Shown one piece after another: positions 1 to 10,343 of a stretch of 49,402 nt of DNA. Under the pieces are notes generated by a model. It was not told where the DNA came from. It ran no database searches and saw nothing but the letters and a program-made list of their open reading frames with translations. The stretch is taken from the NCBI RefSeq assembly GCF_007989085.1, contig NZ_BJVJ01000047.1:1-49402 (forward strand), in the 5' to 3' direction. Position numbers and translations under genes: made by a program. Every line of letters begins with the position of its first letter. The first letter of the stretch is position 1. The stretch is from Pseudonocardia sulfidoxydans NBRC 16205. Lineage in GTDB: Bacteria; Actinomycetota; Actinomycetes; Mycobacteriales; Pseudonocardiaceae.

Positions 1-2988
1 GACGGACACCAGCGCCCGTTCCGTGGCAGACTCCGCCGCTCGCCCGGCCCCGCCACCGGCACCCAGGTCCGGGGCAGGCAGGCTCGCCCGGTCGAGCTTC
101 CCGTTCGCGGTGGTGGCGAACGCCTCGATCCGCGTGACCGTGGTCGGCACCATGTAGTCCGGCAGCACCGACCCCGCGAACCCGCGCAGCTCCTCCCCGA
201 GCTCCGCGTCGTCCGCGACCGCGCCGGGCCCCGTCGTCACGTACGCCGCGAGGAACTTGCCCCCGGCGGGATGCTGCAGGGCCAGCACCGCGGCGCCGGT
301 GACGTCGGGGTGCTGCTCCAGCACCGCCCGGACCTCGTCCAGCTCGATCCGGAAGCCCCGCACCTTCACCTGGTCGTCCGTGCGGCCCAAGTACTCCAGC
401 GCCCCACGATCGTCCCACCGGACGAGGTCCCCCGATCGGTAGAGCCGTGATCCGGCCGGGTCGAACGGATCGGCGACGAACCGCTCCGCCGTCAGGCCGA
501 ACCGGCCTGCGTACCCGTCCGCCAGCTGCACCCCCCCGACGTACAGCTCACCCACCACGCCCGGCCCCACCTCGCGCAACCACCCGTCCAGGACGAGAAG
601 ACGGACGTTCGGCGGGGTGCCGCCGATCGGCACGACGGACAGGTGCTCGCCCAGCGGGTGGTCGTCCATGTGCAGGTAGGAAACATCCACGGTGGTCTCG
701 GTCGGCCCGTAGACGTTGTCGATGCGCGCCGCGCCGAACACCCGGCGGGCCTCGGCCACCGCCGCCATGGGGAACGCCTCACCCGACACGAAGACCTGCC
801 GCAACGAGGTCAGCCGCGCAGGATCCGGTTCCGACGCGAGGAACCCCTGGAGCATCGACGGCACGAAGTGCGTCACGGTGACCCGCCGCCGCGCGATGAC
901 GTCGGCGAGGTACTCCGGGTCCTTGTGGCCCTCGTCGCGCGCGACGACCACGACACCACCGACGAGCAGCCCGCCGAAGAACTCCCACATGCACGCGTCG
1001 AAGGTCGCGGGGGTCTTCTGCAGGATCCGGTCGTCCGGCCCGAGGTGATGCACGGAGAGCGCCCACATCAGCCGGTTGACGATGCCGCGGTGCGTGACGC
1101 GAACGCCCTTCGGCCGCCCCGTCGTGCCCGAGGTGTAGACGAAGTAGACGTTGTCCGACGGGATCAGTGGACGGGCGAGGACCGGCGCCGTGGCCCGGCC
1201 ACGATCCAGCTCGGCCCGGACCGCCCGGTCATCCAGGAGAACCTGTTCGGCGGGAACACCCGCGAGCCCGTCCCGGTGCGCCACCGCCGTCGCGGAGTCG
1301 GTGACGACGGCCGTCACCCCGGCGTCGTTGAACACGTACTCCACGCGATCCGCCGGATAGGAGGTGTCGACGGGAACCCACGCCGCTCCCGCCCGCATGA
1401 TCCCCACCAAGGTCACGACGAGGTCCGCCGAGCGTGGCAGCAGCACACCCACCGGGTCCCCGACCCCGACCCCACGTTCTGCGAGCAGTCCGGCCAGCGC
1501 GTTGGCCCGCGCGTCGAACTGCGCGAAGGTCAGCTCCGTCCCGTCGCCGTCGTCGACGAGTGCGAGGTCGTCCGGGGTCCGGGCCGCCTGGGCGCGGATG
1601 AGCGCGTCGAGATCCGTCTGTGGGATGTCGAGCACCGGCCCGGTCGACCACGCGTCGACGCGCGCGCGCTCGGATCCGCCGACCACACTCGGCAGCTGGG
1701 CGAGGCGGTGGCCCGGATCGAGCCCGACGGCGGCCTCGACGAACCGTCCGAAGCCGTCCGCGCGCGCCGCGAGGTGGTCCGCGTCGGAGAACGCCTCGTT
1801 CCCGGCCAGCTCCATCCGGAACCCGTGGACGGGGTCGGAGTACACCGTGAGGTCGAGGCGCCCGACCGGGCCGGCGTTCACCGTTTCCTGACGGCCGACG
1901 ACGCCGCCGAACCGCGACTCGTAGTCGAACGCCTTGATGTTGACCAGCGGGAGGGTCCGGTAGTCCAGCTCACCGCCGGGCCAGGTCCGGGCGATCTGTT
2001 CCTCGGTCCGACGCTCGTCCCGCCCGGTCGTCCGGAGCTGATCGGCGACGGTGCGGGCGACGTCCTCCAGTGTGGAGTCCCCCGCCAGACGCATCGCGAC
2101 CGGCAGGGTCGTGACCAGCATCCCGGGTGTGCGGAGTGCGGCGGCGTCCGGCCGCATCATGAAGGGGACACGCAGGAGGAGTTCCTGCCGGCCGTCGGCG
2201 AGCGCGTCGTAGACACCCCACAGCGCGGTCAGGTAGGCGGCCCAGTTCACCCGGGCCCGGCGGGCGGCGTCCTTGAGCGCGACGCCGGTCGACGCCGACA
2301 GCGGGACGGCCGCGCGCTGGTCCGAGATCCCGAACAGCCGCTCCGAGTCGACGCCCACCGCGTGGCCTCGCGCCTCGCCCGACCCGAACACCTCGGCCCA
2401 GGGCTCGGGAGCCTCGGCGGCCGCCTCCGCGCGCGCGTTCTCGCCGCCGGCGACGGCCGCCCACTCACCGAACCACGCCGGAACCGGCTCGGTGCCGTCC
2501 CGGTGCGCGGTGTAGATCTCCCCGACCCGGCGGGTGAACAGGCCGATGCCGTAGGCGTCCACGAGCACGTGGTGGGTGGAGAAGACCCATACCCAGGTGC
2601 CGTCGGCGCGGCGGTACAGCGTCGAGGCGGACGCGACGGAGCCGGTGAGGTCGGTGGCGACGTCGAACGACCGGCGGACGCGGCGGCGGATCTCGGCGTC
2701 GTCGGACGGGGTGTCGACGATCTCCGTGGTCAGCTCCGTCACGTCGTCGACCCACTGCCGCGGCGGGCCGTCGCCGTCGGTGAACCGCACCCGCAGCGCG
2801 TCCGACTCGGCGTAGGCCTCCGCCACAGCGCTCACGAACGACACGGTGTCGACCTCGCCGTCGAGCCACAGGAACTGGCCGACGCGGTACGCCGTCGCGG
2901 CGGGGAAGAGTCGTTGCGCCGCCCACACCCCACGCTGTGCCCGGGTGAGGGGGAAGAGCTTCCGTGACGCAGCGACACCGTGATTCAC
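1..2988 (-). CDS. Non-ribosomal peptide synthetase, C-A-(T), predicted Ser module, 3' end outside window
   Basis: This is the N-terminal 996 residues of an NRPS that runs off the left edge. A condensation domain fills residues about 5-440; its active-site motif is HHVLVDA near residue 138, with the usual final Gly changed to Ala. An adenylation domain covers about 460-960 ([11 protein letters not shown] near 616, [17 protein letters not shown]). The specificity residues read D-A-W-H-F-S-V-V-D-K, two conservative changes from the serine code of EntF (DVWHFSLVDK). Starting directly with a C domain, as EntF does, it should accept an acyl or aryl group from another protein. The GTG start abuts an iron box and a -10-like TAGCTT lies 7 nt upstream, so the mRNA may be leaderless. 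It is divergent from NRPS-2. Carrier and release domains are not visible. Confidence 0.93.
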   Translation of the reverse strand, partial: MNHGVAASRKLFPLTRAQRGVWAAQRLFPAATAYRVGQFLWLDGEVDTVSFVSAVAEAYAESDALRVRFTDGDGPPRQWVDDVTELTTEIVDTPSDDAEIRRRVRRSFDVATDLTGSVASASTLYRRADGTWVWVFSTHHVLVDAYGIGLFTRRVGEIYTAHRDGTEPVPAWFGEWAAVAGGENARAEAAAEAPEPWAEVFGSGEARGHAVGVDSERLFGISDQRAAVPLSASTGVALKDAARRARVNWAAYLTALWGVYDALADGRQELLLRVPFMMRPDAAALRTPGMLVTTLPVAMRLAGDSTLEDVARTVADQLRTTGRDERRTEEQIARTWPGGELDYRTLPLVNIKAFDYESRFGGVVGRQETVNAGPVGRLDLTVYSDPVHGFRMELAGNEAFSDADHLAARADGFGRFVEAAVGLDPGHRLAQLPSVVGGSERARVDAWSTGPVLDIPQTDLDALIRAQAARTPDDLALVDDGDGTELTFAQFDARANALAGLLAERGVGVGDPVGVLLPRSADLVVTLVGIMRAGAAWVPVDTSYPADRVEYVFNDAGVTAVVTDSATAVAHRDGLAGVPAEQVLLDDRAVRAELDRGRATAPVLARPLIPSDNVYFVYTSGTTGRPKGVRVTHRGIVNRLMWALSVHHLGPDDRILQKTPATFDACMWEFFGGLLVGGVVVVARDEGHKDPEYLADVIARRRVTVTHFVPSMLQGFLASEPDPARLTSLRQVFVSGEAFPMAAVAEARRVFGAARIDNVYGPTETTVDVSYLHMDDHPLGEHLSVVPIGGTPPNVRLLVLDGWLREVGPGVVGELYVGGVQLADGYAGRFGLTAERFVADPFDPAGSRLYRSGDLVRWDDRGALEYLGRTDDQVKVRGFRIELDEVRAVLEQHPDVTGAAVLALQHPAGGKFLAAYVTTGPGAVADDAELGEELRGFAGSVLPDYMVPTTVTRIEAFATTANGKLDRASLPAPDLGAGGGAGRAAESATERALVSV

Positions 2989-3007
2989 TTAGGTAAAGCT
3001 AATGCAA
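2989..3007. promoter_or_regulatory. Iron box (IdeR/DmdR-type) between the two NRPS genes
   Basis: TTAGGTAAAGCTAATGCAA matches 14 of 19 positions of the actinobacterial iron-box consensus TTAGGTTAGGCTAACCTAA. It touches the GTG of NRPS-1 and lies 80 bp before NRPS-2, so one site could repress both genes when iron is plentiful. Confidence 0.75.
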
Positions 3008-3087
3008 CGTAGGCCAGCCTGCCAGTACCCACCGGCGTGGCCGGGGCCACCGGACACGGCTGCCCCGGCGCAAGTCCAGGAGGACCC

Positions 3088-6000
3088 TTGCGCTCCCCCA
3101 CACATCCCGACACCGAGCCGGCCCGGACCGGGGAGGGCGACGTCGCGGCCCTGCAGGAGCGGTGGAACGACCGCTCGTCACCCGCAGTGTCCGAGACCGT
3201 CCCCGCCCTGTTCGCGGCCGCCGTTCGCGCCACCCCCGACGCACCCGCCGTCGTCGACGGCGAGCGGCGGCTGAGCTACCGCGAGCTGAACGCACGGGTC
3301 GAGCGGCTCGCCTACCGGCTCCGCGCCGCCGGTCTGGCGACCGAGGGTGTCGTCGCGATCTGCATGCCCCGCTCGGCCGAGATGGTCGTCGCCGTGCTTG
3401 CGAGCATGGCCGCCGGCGGCGCTTTCGCCCCGGTGGACTCGCAGTGGCCCGCTGCCCGCCGCGCGCAGGTGATCGCCGAGGCCTCGGCTCGGATCGCCCT
3501 CGTCACCCCGGGCGACGACGTGCCGGTCGGAGTCGATCCGATCGTCGTCGACCTCGACGAGAGCCTCGACGAGAGCCTTGCCGATGTCGACGACGGTCTC
3601 GAGACCGTGCCACCACTACCCCCGATCACCGGTGCGCGGCTGGCGTACGTGATCTTCACCTCGGGCTCGACGGGCACTCCCAAGGGCGCCATGATCCGCC
3701 ACGAGGCGATCTGCGAGCGCCTACGGTGGCAGCGCGACCACGTGCTCCTGTTCGGACCGGACGACGCGTCGCTGTTCAAGGCACCGCTCGCCTTCGACAT
3801 CTCCGTCAACGAGATACTGCTCCCGCTGGTCTCCGGCGGGCGGGTGGTGATCGCGGCCCCCGGCAGTGAGAAGGACCCGGAGCACCTGCTGCGGCTGATC
3901 GCCGCGGAGCGCGTGACGTTCGTCTACCTCGTGTCGTCCATGTTGGACGTCCTGCTGGCCCTCGACGACGCCCGCCCCGCAGGCGCCGCGTCCGAGCTGG
4001 CCGGCCTGCGGCACGTGTGGTGCGGCGGGGAGGTGCTGACGCCGGACCTGTTCGCTCGGTTCCGGCGGCAGCTGACCACGACGCTCTACCACGGGTACGG
4101 GCCCGCCGAGGCGACGATCGGCGTGTCGCACGTGATCTACCGCGACAGCGCGGAGCGGATCGCCACCTCCATCGGCCGGCCCAACCCGCACACGCAGCTC
4201 TACGTCCTCGACGAGGCCCTGAACCCCACCCCGATCGGGGAGGGCGGCGAGCTGTACGCGGCCGGGTTCCTGCTGGGCCGCGGCTACATCGGACGGTCCG
4301 TGCTGAGCGCCGCCGCCTTCGTCGCCAACCCGTTCGACAGCGGTACGGAACAGGCGGGCTCCCGGATGTACCGCACGGGCGACCTGGCCCGCTGGACGGC
4401 TGACGGCGTCCTGGAGTTCCTCGGCCGCGCCGACAACCAGGTGAAGATCCGCGGTAGGCGCGTCGAGCTGGAGGAGATCGAGGTGGCCGTCTCCGGCCAT
4501 CCACTCGTGCGCCAGGCTGCGGTGACCCTGACGACGAGCGCGACGGGCGTGGAGAGCCTGACCGGCTACGTGACCGGGCACGGCGAGACGATCGACACCG
4601 CCGAGCTGCGGACCTGGCTGCTCGAGCGGCTCCCCGAGTACATGGTGCCCGCGACCCTGATGGTCCTCGACCGATTCCCCGTGAACGCGAACGGCAAGAT
4701 CGACCGCAAGGCCCTGCCCGCACCCACCGAGCCCGAACCCGGGACCCGCACGGCACCGACCACGCCCGAGCAGCGGCTGCTCTGCGAGATCCTCGCGGAG
4801 GCCCTCGACGTCGAGGAGGTCGGCGTCGACGACGACTTCTTCACCCTCGGAGGCGACAGCATCGTCGCCGTCACCGTGGCACTCGCCCTTCGGGCCGAGG
4901 GGCACACGCTCCGCGCGACCGACATCATCGCCCAGCGCACCCCGCGGCTCCTGGCCCAGCTCCTCGACGGTGGCGGTCCGGCACCCGAGCGGGACGTCGA
5001 GGAGCTCGACGACGCACCGCTGGTGGTCCTGGACGAGGCCGACGCCGCCGCGATGTCCGCTGCCGTGTCCGGCCTGCGCGAGGTCCTCCCGGTCACCTCG
5101 GTGCAGTCGGGCATCTACTTCCACTCCGTCGCCGCGACGGGCGAGGATCCCTACGTCGTCCAGCAGATCGTCGACCTCGACGGCCCCCTCGACGTGGCGC
5201 GCCTGCAACGGGCCACGGAGGCGGTCGTCACTCGGCACGGGGCGCTCGCCGCCGGCTTCCACCTCACCCGCTCCGGGCGGGTGGTCTCGGCGATCGGAGC
5301 GACCGGGGCCCCGGAGTTCCGGACCCTGAGCGGCGCTGAACACGACGTGGCCGCGGTCGCGGAGGAGGAACGCCGGCGCGGCTTCGACCTGGGCCGGCCG
5401 CCTCTGATGCGCTACGCGCTGGTCGCCGTCGGGCACGAGCGCCACCGCCTGGTCCAGACGGTCCACCACATCGTCGCCGACGGTTGGTCGGTCGCCCTGA
5501 TCTGGGACGACATCATGGCCGCTTACCGCGGTGACCCCCAGGAGGCGAGTGCCCCGCAGCACACCGGGTTCCTGCGCTGGTGGACCCGCCGCCGCGACCC
5601 GGTGCGCGAGGTGGACGCGTGGGCCGAGCACCTCCGCGGCGTCGAGGGCGCGACGCTGGTCGCCGAGCACCTGCCACCGGCAGGGGACGGTACCGGGTTC
5701 GGTCGCCGCCGCCGCGCGCTCGACGCCGAGCACCGGACGGCGCTGACCGCCTACGCCCGCTCCCGGTCGGTGAGCGAGGGCGCGGTCATGACCGCGGCGT
5801 GGGGCGTGCTGCTGGGCTGCGTGACGAGCCGCACCGACGTCGTCTTCGGTTCCACCACGGCGGGCCGCGGCGAGGACGTCGACGGGATCGACCGGATCGT
5901 GGGGATGCTGCTCAACACGGTGCCCACGCGCGTGCGCTGGACGCACCGGGACACGGTGGACGAGGTGGTGCGCCGGTTCGTCGCCGCGGAGACCGCGGTG

Positions 6001-9000
6001 CTCGACCACCAGCACGTGCCGCTGCTGGAGGTGCACGGCCGACTCGGGATCCGGGAGCTGTTCGACACCCTCTTCTCCATCGAGAACCTGCGGCAGCCCG
6101 CCGGCGACGGAGAGCTCCGCATCGGCGCCGTCGAGTACGTGCAGGCCCCGCACTACCGGCTGACCGCGCTGGTCACGCTGCACGAGACGGTCTCGGTCTC
6201 CCTCACCAACGACCGCGGCGCCGTCGACGATGCCACCGCCGACCGGATCGCCGACCTCTACCTGCGCGTGGTCGAGCTGATCGTCGAGGGCGGGGAGCGG
6301 CGGGCCGCCACCTTCACGACGCTGGGCGCTGCGCCCTCCCACGCCGAGACTGCCGCCGTCGGCGATCCGCCCGGGCTCCTCGCGCCCCGGTTCACCGCGA
6401 GGTTCGCCGAGTCCGCCGGCTCCCCCGCGCTCGTCCAGGGCGAGGTCCGCTGGACCTACGCCGAGCTGGGCGCCCGGGTGCACCGCCTGGCCCGCCTGCT
6501 CGTCGCGACCGGTGTCGGGCCGGACGTCCGGGTCGCGCTCGTCCTGCCGCGCTCCCCCGAGCTGGTCGTCGGGATGCTGGCGGTGATCGCGGCGGGCGGC
6601 GTCATGGTCCCGCTCGACCCCCGCCTCCCCGCGGCCCGGCTCTCGCACCAGCTCGCCGCCGCCGCACCGGCCGTCGTGCTCGCCTGCCGCGACAGCGCGG
6701 CCGGGCCGGAGGGTGCCGGTGTGCCACTCCCGGGCGAGGTGATCCTGGTCGACGCCCCCGCCGTGACGGAACGCCTCGCGGCGCTCTCCCCGCTGCCCCT
6801 GACCGACCACCGTGCACCGCACGGCTCCCACGGTGCGTACCTGCTCTTCACCTCGGGCTCCACGGGCACCCCCAAGGGCGTGCTCGGCACGCAGGCGGCG
6901 CTGGCGAACCGGCTCGACTGGGCGGTGCGACTGTGGGGCGCAGACAGCGGGGTCCACCTCGCGAAGTCGTCGATCGGCTTCGTCGACGGCACGACCGAGG
7001 CCCTGGCCGCGCTCCTGGCCGGCCGCGCACTCGTGGTGGCCGACGAAGCCCAGACCGTCGACGTCGACCTGCTGGCCGATCTGGTCTCCAGCCACGGCGT
7101 CACCCAGCTGACAGGCGTGCCGACGCTGCTGCGGGCCGTCGCCGAGTCCGGCGGCGGCCGGCTCTCGGGTGTCCGGCGATGGATCTCCAGTGGCGAGGCC
7201 CTCACGCCCGCCGTCGTCGAGCGGATCGCCGCAGCCACCCCGGCAGCGACGATCGTCAACTCCTACGGGTCGTCGGAGGTGGCGGGAGACGTCACCTTCG
7301 CGGAGACCACCGTGACGGCGGGCGGCCCGATCACGATCGGCACCCCGGTGCCGGGCACCCGGACACTGCTGCTGGACCCGTGGCTGCGGCCGGTTCCCGA
7401 CGGCGTGGTCGGCGAGATCTACGTCGGCGGCGTCCAGCTCGCACGCGGCTACACCGACCAGCCCGCGCTGACGGCGGCCCGCTTCGTGCCCGATCCCCTC
7501 GACCCGTCCGGCGGCCGCCTCTACCGGACCGGTGACCTCGCCCGCCGCGATGCGGACGGGCGGCTCGGCTACCTCGGGCGGCACGACTTCCAGGTCCAGG
7601 TCAACGGCGTCCGCGTCGAGCTCGAGGAGGTGGAGGCCGCGCTCGTCGCGGTTCCGGGAGTCAAGGATGCTGCCGCGACGGTGCACGAGACCGGCCGGGC
7701 AACCCGGCTCGTCGGCTACGTGACCGCGGGCGAGGGGCACCGGTTGGACGAGATCGCGGTCCGCGACGCGGTCGCCGCGACCCTGCCGATGCACGTCACG
7801 CCGATGGTGGTGGTGCTCGACGCCCTACCGCTGACGCCGACCGGCAAGGTGGACCGCGCGGCCCTGCCCGCGCCGGATCCCGCGCGGGCGGCGCCGTCGC
7901 GAGCACCCGCGACGGACGTCGAGCGGTCGCTGGTCGCAGCCATGGCGGAGGTGCTCGGCCTCACCGAGGTGGGTGTCGACGAGGACTTCTTCGCCCTCGG
8001 CGGGGACAGCTTCTCCGCGATGGCGCTGGCACGGCTCGCCCACGGGCACGGCCTGGGCCTCGGTGTGCGGGACGTGTTCACCCATCGCACGGCGGCCCGA
8101 CTCGCCGCGGCGCAGGAACCCGCCGCGGTGGAGGACGCGGAACCCGCGGTGGAGCCGGTCGCGATCGCGCCCACCGTCGCCCAGCACCGGCTTCGGCTGT
8201 CCGGCCTGCCCCTCGCCGACTTCGTCCACACGCAGGCGGTGCCCCTGCCGGGACCGGTCGACAGCACGGCGCTGCGCTCCGCGGTCGCTGCGGTGCTCCG
8301 CGACGTCGATGCCCTCCGCCAACGGGTCATCGCGCGCCACAAGCTGCTGTGGACGACGGAGATCGTCCCGTACTCGGACGATCTCACCGCCGGGTGCGTG
8401 TCGGTGCTCGACGGGGGCGACGCCACACTGCCCGACGCGCTCGTCGCCCACATCGACGTGACGGCCGGCCGCACTCTGCACACCGCGATCGTGACCTCGC
8501 AGGACAGCACCGATCTCGTTGTCGCCGTACACGGCCTCGCCGCCGACCGCGTGACGCTGCACCACGTGGCCACCCGGATCGCCGCGCACCTCGCCGGGTC
8601 CGCGGTCGCCGGGCCGGTCGGGTCGGTGGCCGCCGCAGCCGCCACGCTCACCGAGGCCGTCCGGACCCTCGGGTCCGATCCCGCGATCCCGGGCTGGGTC
8701 GACGAACTGCTCGCGCTCCCCGCCCCGGGCGATCCTGCGCCGCGGGTCCGGTTCGGGTCCCGCACCGTGTCCGGAACCGTCGACCCCGCGGCCGTGCGGG
8801 ACGCCTTCGGCGCCGCGGTCGCGGCGTGGTCGGACGTCCCGCGCACGATCGACGTCGAGTGGGACCTGCGTTCCCATTTGGACGCCGAGGAGATCTCGCC
8901 CGGAGCGCTCACGAGCGTCTACCCCGTCCTCGCAGGAGCCGGGGAGCTGCCGGCGTACGCCCCGTGGCACGAGCTGCTGCGCCACCTGGACAAGTCCGCC

Positions 9001-9222
9001 CGCACCCGGCTGCGCAAGGCGCCGTCGCCCGGGGTGCTGCTGACCCGGTCCTTCGGGCCACAGGCCGATCCCACCCGGGCCGAGGGCTTCGAACCCCTCT
9101 ACGAGATCGTCGCCCGGTACACGCTCGGCCCGGACGGCGTCACGCTGGCCCTGCTCGGGCCCGAGACCGCCGAGGCGCTCCTCGACGCCTGGGCCGCCCG
9201 GCTCACCCCGCAACGCCACTGA
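3088..9222 (+). CDS. Non-ribosomal peptide synthetase A-T-C-A-T-(degenerate C/E): hydroxyornithine and beta-amino-acid modules
   Basis: A 2044-residue NRPS. I chose the TTG at 3088 because AGGAGG lies 4 nt upstream; an in-frame GTG at 3037 lacks one. A1 spans about 30-520 (FTSGSTGTPKG near 190); its specificity residues read DINYWGGIGK, the code I know for N5-hydroxyornithine. T1 has LGGDSIVA near 587. The C domain (about 640-1070) has an intact HHIVADGWS near 793. A2 (about 1090-1570) lacks the Asp that normally holds the alpha-amino group: its residues read V-D-T-T-I-S-S-G-D-K, close to the beta-alanine code of BlmVII (VDWVISLADK). T2 has LGGDSFSA near 1637. The last 350 residues resemble an epimerisation domain but have HGLAADR instead of HHxxxDG. 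There is no thioesterase, so the chain must move to another protein. A1 has no preceding C domain. Confidence 0.95.
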   Translation: MRSPTHPDTEPARTGEGDVAALQERWNDRSSPAVSETVPALFAAAVRATPDAPAVVDGERRLSYRELNARVERLAYRLRAAGLATEGVVAICMPRSAEMVVAVLASMAAGGAFAPVDSQWPAARRAQVIAEASARIALVTPGDDVPVGVDPIVVDLDESLDESLADVDDGLETVPPLPPITGARLAYVIFTSGSTGTPKGAMIRHEAICERLRWQRDHVLLFGPDDASLFKAPLAFDISVNEILLPLVSGGRVVIAAPGSEKDPEHLLRLIAAERVTFVYLVSSMLDVLLALDDARPAGAASELAGLRHVWCGGEVLTPDLFARFRRQLTTTLYHGYGPAEATIGVSHVIYRDSAERIATSIGRPNPHTQLYVLDEALNPTPIGEGGELYAAGFLLGRGYIGRSVLSAAAFVANPFDSGTEQAGSRMYRTGDLARWTADGVLEFLGRADNQVKIRGRRVELEEIEVAVSGHPLVRQAAVTLTTSATGVESLTGYVTGHGETIDTAELRTWLLERLPEYMVPATLMVLDRFPVNANGKIDRKALPAPTEPEPGTRTAPTTPEQRLLCEILAEALDVEEVGVDDDFFTLGGDSIVAVTVALALRAEGHTLRATDIIAQRTPRLLAQLLDGGGPAPERDVEELDDAPLVVLDEADAAAMSAAVSGLREVLPVTSVQSGIYFHSVAATGEDPYVVQQIVDLDGPLDVARLQRATEAVVTRHGALAAGFHLTRSGRVVSAIGATGAPEFRTLSGAEHDVAAVAEEERRRGFDLGRPPLMRYALVAVGHERHRLVQTVHHIVADGWSVALIWDDIMAAYRGDPQEASAPQHTGFLRWWTRRRDPVREVDAWAEHLRGVEGATLVAEHLPPAGDGTGFGRRRRALDAEHRTALTAYARSRSVSEGAVMTAAWGVLLGCVTSRTDVVFGSTTAGRGEDVDGIDRIVGMLLNTVPTRVRWTHRDTVDEVVRRFVAAETAVLDHQHVPLLEVHGRLGIRELFDTLFSIENLRQPAGDGELRIGAVEYVQAPHYRLTALVTLHETVSVSLTNDRGAVDDATADRIADLYLRVVELIVEGGERRAATFTTLGAAPSHAETAAVGDPPGLLAPRFTARFAESAGSPALVQGEVRWTYAELGARVHRLARLLVATGVGPDVRVALVLPRSPELVVGMLAVIAAGGVMVPLDPRLPAARLSHQLAAAAPAVVLACRDSAAGPEGAGVPLPGEVILVDAPAVTERLAALSPLPLTDHRAPHGSHGAYLLFTSGSTGTPKGVLGTQAALANRLDWAVRLWGADSGVHLAKSSIGFVDGTTEALAALLAGRALVVADEAQTVDVDLLADLVSSHGVTQLTGVPTLLRAVAESGGGRLSGVRRWISSGEALTPAVVERIAAATPAATIVNSYGSSEVAGDVTFAETTVTAGGPITIGTPVPGTRTLLLDPWLRPVPDGVVGEIYVGGVQLARGYTDQPALTAARFVPDPLDPSGGRLYRTGDLARRDADGRLGYLGRHDFQVQVNGVRVELEEVEAALVAVPGVKDAAATVHETGRATRLVGYVTAGEGHRLDEIAVRDAVAATLPMHVTPMVVVLDALPLTPTGKVDRAALPAPDPARAAPSRAPATDVERSLVAAMAEVLGLTEVGVDEDFFALGGDSFSAMALARLAHGHGLGLGVRDVFTHRTAARLAAAQEPAAVEDAEPAVEPVAIAPTVAQHRLRLSGLPLADFVHTQAVPLPGPVDSTALRSAVAAVLRDVDALRQRVIARHKLLWTTEIVPYSDDLTAGCVSVLDGGDATLPDALVAHIDVTAGRTLHTAIVTSQDSTDLVVAVHGLAADRVTLHHVATRIAAHLAGSAVAGPVGSVAAAAATLTEAVRTLGSDPAIPGWVDELLALPAPGDPAPRVRFGSRTVSGTVDPAAVRDAFGAAVAAWSDVPRTIDVEWDLRSHLDAEEISPGALTSVYPVLAGAGELPAYAPWHELLRHLDKSARTRLRKAPSPGVLLTRSFGPQADPTRAEGFEPLYEIVARYTLGPDGVTLALLGPETAEALLDAWAARLTPQRH

Positions 9223-9272
9223 ACGGGAACGGGCCCGGTCATCCGATGTGGACGACCGGGCCCGTTCCCGTT
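9222..9272. terminator. Bidirectional terminator between NRPS-2 and the binding lipoprotein gene
   Basis: A perfect 19-bp inverted repeat (9222-9240 with 9254-9272, 13-nt loop) begins in the stop codon of NRPS-2 and ends 13 bp before the stop of the convergent gene. There is no T-run, as is common in actinobacteria. Confidence 0.8.
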
Positions 9273-9285
9273 CCGGTACCGAGAC

Positions 9286-10308
9286 CTACTTGACCTTCTC
9301 CAGGGTGGGGAGGATGCCGTTGAGCCACCACTCCTCGCTCGCGGCGCTGCCGCCGTTCACAGCGCCCCACTGCGTGCTGTCGAGGTAGATCAGGGCGTTG
9401 TTCTGCGCGGCGGGCAGGGCCGCCACCCGTGGGTCAGCCTGCAGCTTCGCCTTGAACGCGCCGCTGGGGTCGCGGTGCTCGGTCGCGATGATCACGACGT
9501 CGGCGGTGAGCTTGTCGACGTTCTCCAGGGAGAACTTCGGCGCGTTCGCGGCGTCCGCACCGCTCGTCGGCTGGCCCGGGCCGGGCGTGAGCCCGAGTGC
9601 CACGAGCGGGGCGGCGGCGTACTCGGTCAGCCAGAGCTGATCGCCCTCGCCGAGGGCGGCGATGAAGAACGTCTTGCCCTTCAGGGCGGGCAGCTTCGCC
9701 GCGGCCGCGGAGAAGGTCTCGTCGTACTGGGACTGGGTCTTCGCGACGATCGCCGTGTCGTGGCGGGTCAGCTTGGCCAGCGAGGTCAGGTCGTCCTGCC
9801 AGCTGGTGTTGGTGCCCTTCGCGGTGCCGACGTACGTCGGGGCGATCTGCGAGAGCTGCGCGTAGGTCGGCTCGTCCGTCTGCCAGATCGTCGTCAGGAT
9901 CAGGTCCGGTTTGAGCGCCGCGATCGCCTCGGGTGCGGGCAGGTAGTCCGCCGTGAACAGCTTCGGGTCCGGGTCGGTCGTGTAGGTGCCCTTCATCCAC
10001 GGGTAGTACTCCGGCACCTCCTCGGCCGTCGTCAGGTAGTCCGCCCATGCGACCGGCTTCTCACCGAGGAGGTTCAGCAGCTCGACGTGACGCCCGGCGA
10101 GGGCCACGATCCGCTCCGGCTTCTTCGCCACCGTGATGTCGCCGTAGGCGGTGGTGAGCGTGACGGGGGCGTCGGCGGCCGCCGACGGCGTCGACTCCGC
10201 CGTCGACGAGGCCTGCGAGCCGCTCGCGCAGCCGGTCAGCGCGAGTGCGGCCCCGAGCAGGCCTGCGACCAGCGAGGTGAGTCGCCGCCGCATCGTGTGC
10301 TGTCTCAT
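9286..10308 (-). CDS. Iron-siderophore ABC transporter substrate-binding lipoprotein
   Basis: This 340-residue FepB/FecB-family periplasmic-binding-type protein captures ferric siderophore at the outside of the membrane. It has an N-terminal lipoprotein signal (MRRRLTSLVAGLLGAALALT then GCASG; the Cys is the lipidation site), a Ser/Ala linker, then the two-lobed fold with typical motifs (AKKPERIVALAGRHVELL near the start, PEAIAALKPDLILTT in the middle, EEWWLNGILPTLEKV at the end). The ATG at 10308 is preceded by AAAGGA. It sits 35 bp downstream of the SIP gene on the same strand and shares its iron-regulated promoter. Its permease and ATPase partners are encoded at 14549-16725 and 19252-20148. 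Confidence 0.92.
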   Translation of the reverse strand: MRQHTMRRRLTSLVAGLLGAALALTGCASGSQASSTAESTPSAAADAPVTLTTAYGDITVAKKPERIVALAGRHVELLNLLGEKPVAWADYLTTAEEVPEYYPWMKGTYTTDPDPKLFTADYLPAPEAIAALKPDLILTTIWQTDEPTYAQLSQIAPTYVGTAKGTNTSWQDDLTSLAKLTRHDTAIVAKTQSQYDETFSAAAAKLPALKGKTFFIAALGEGDQLWLTEYAAAPLVALGLTPGPGQPTSGADAANAPKFSLENVDKLTADVVIIATEHRDPSGAFKAKLQADPRVAALPAAQNNALIYLDSTQWGAVNGGSAASEEWWLNGILPTLEKVK

Positions 10309-10343
10309 GTGTCCTTTTTCCGTTTCTCCATCGGGGGGAGGTC

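Noticed and set aside
3721..7794. A 1357-codon open frame on the minus strand opposite NRPS-2
   Set aside because: It is antisense to a clear NRPS with intact domains; long opposite frames are expected at this GC content.
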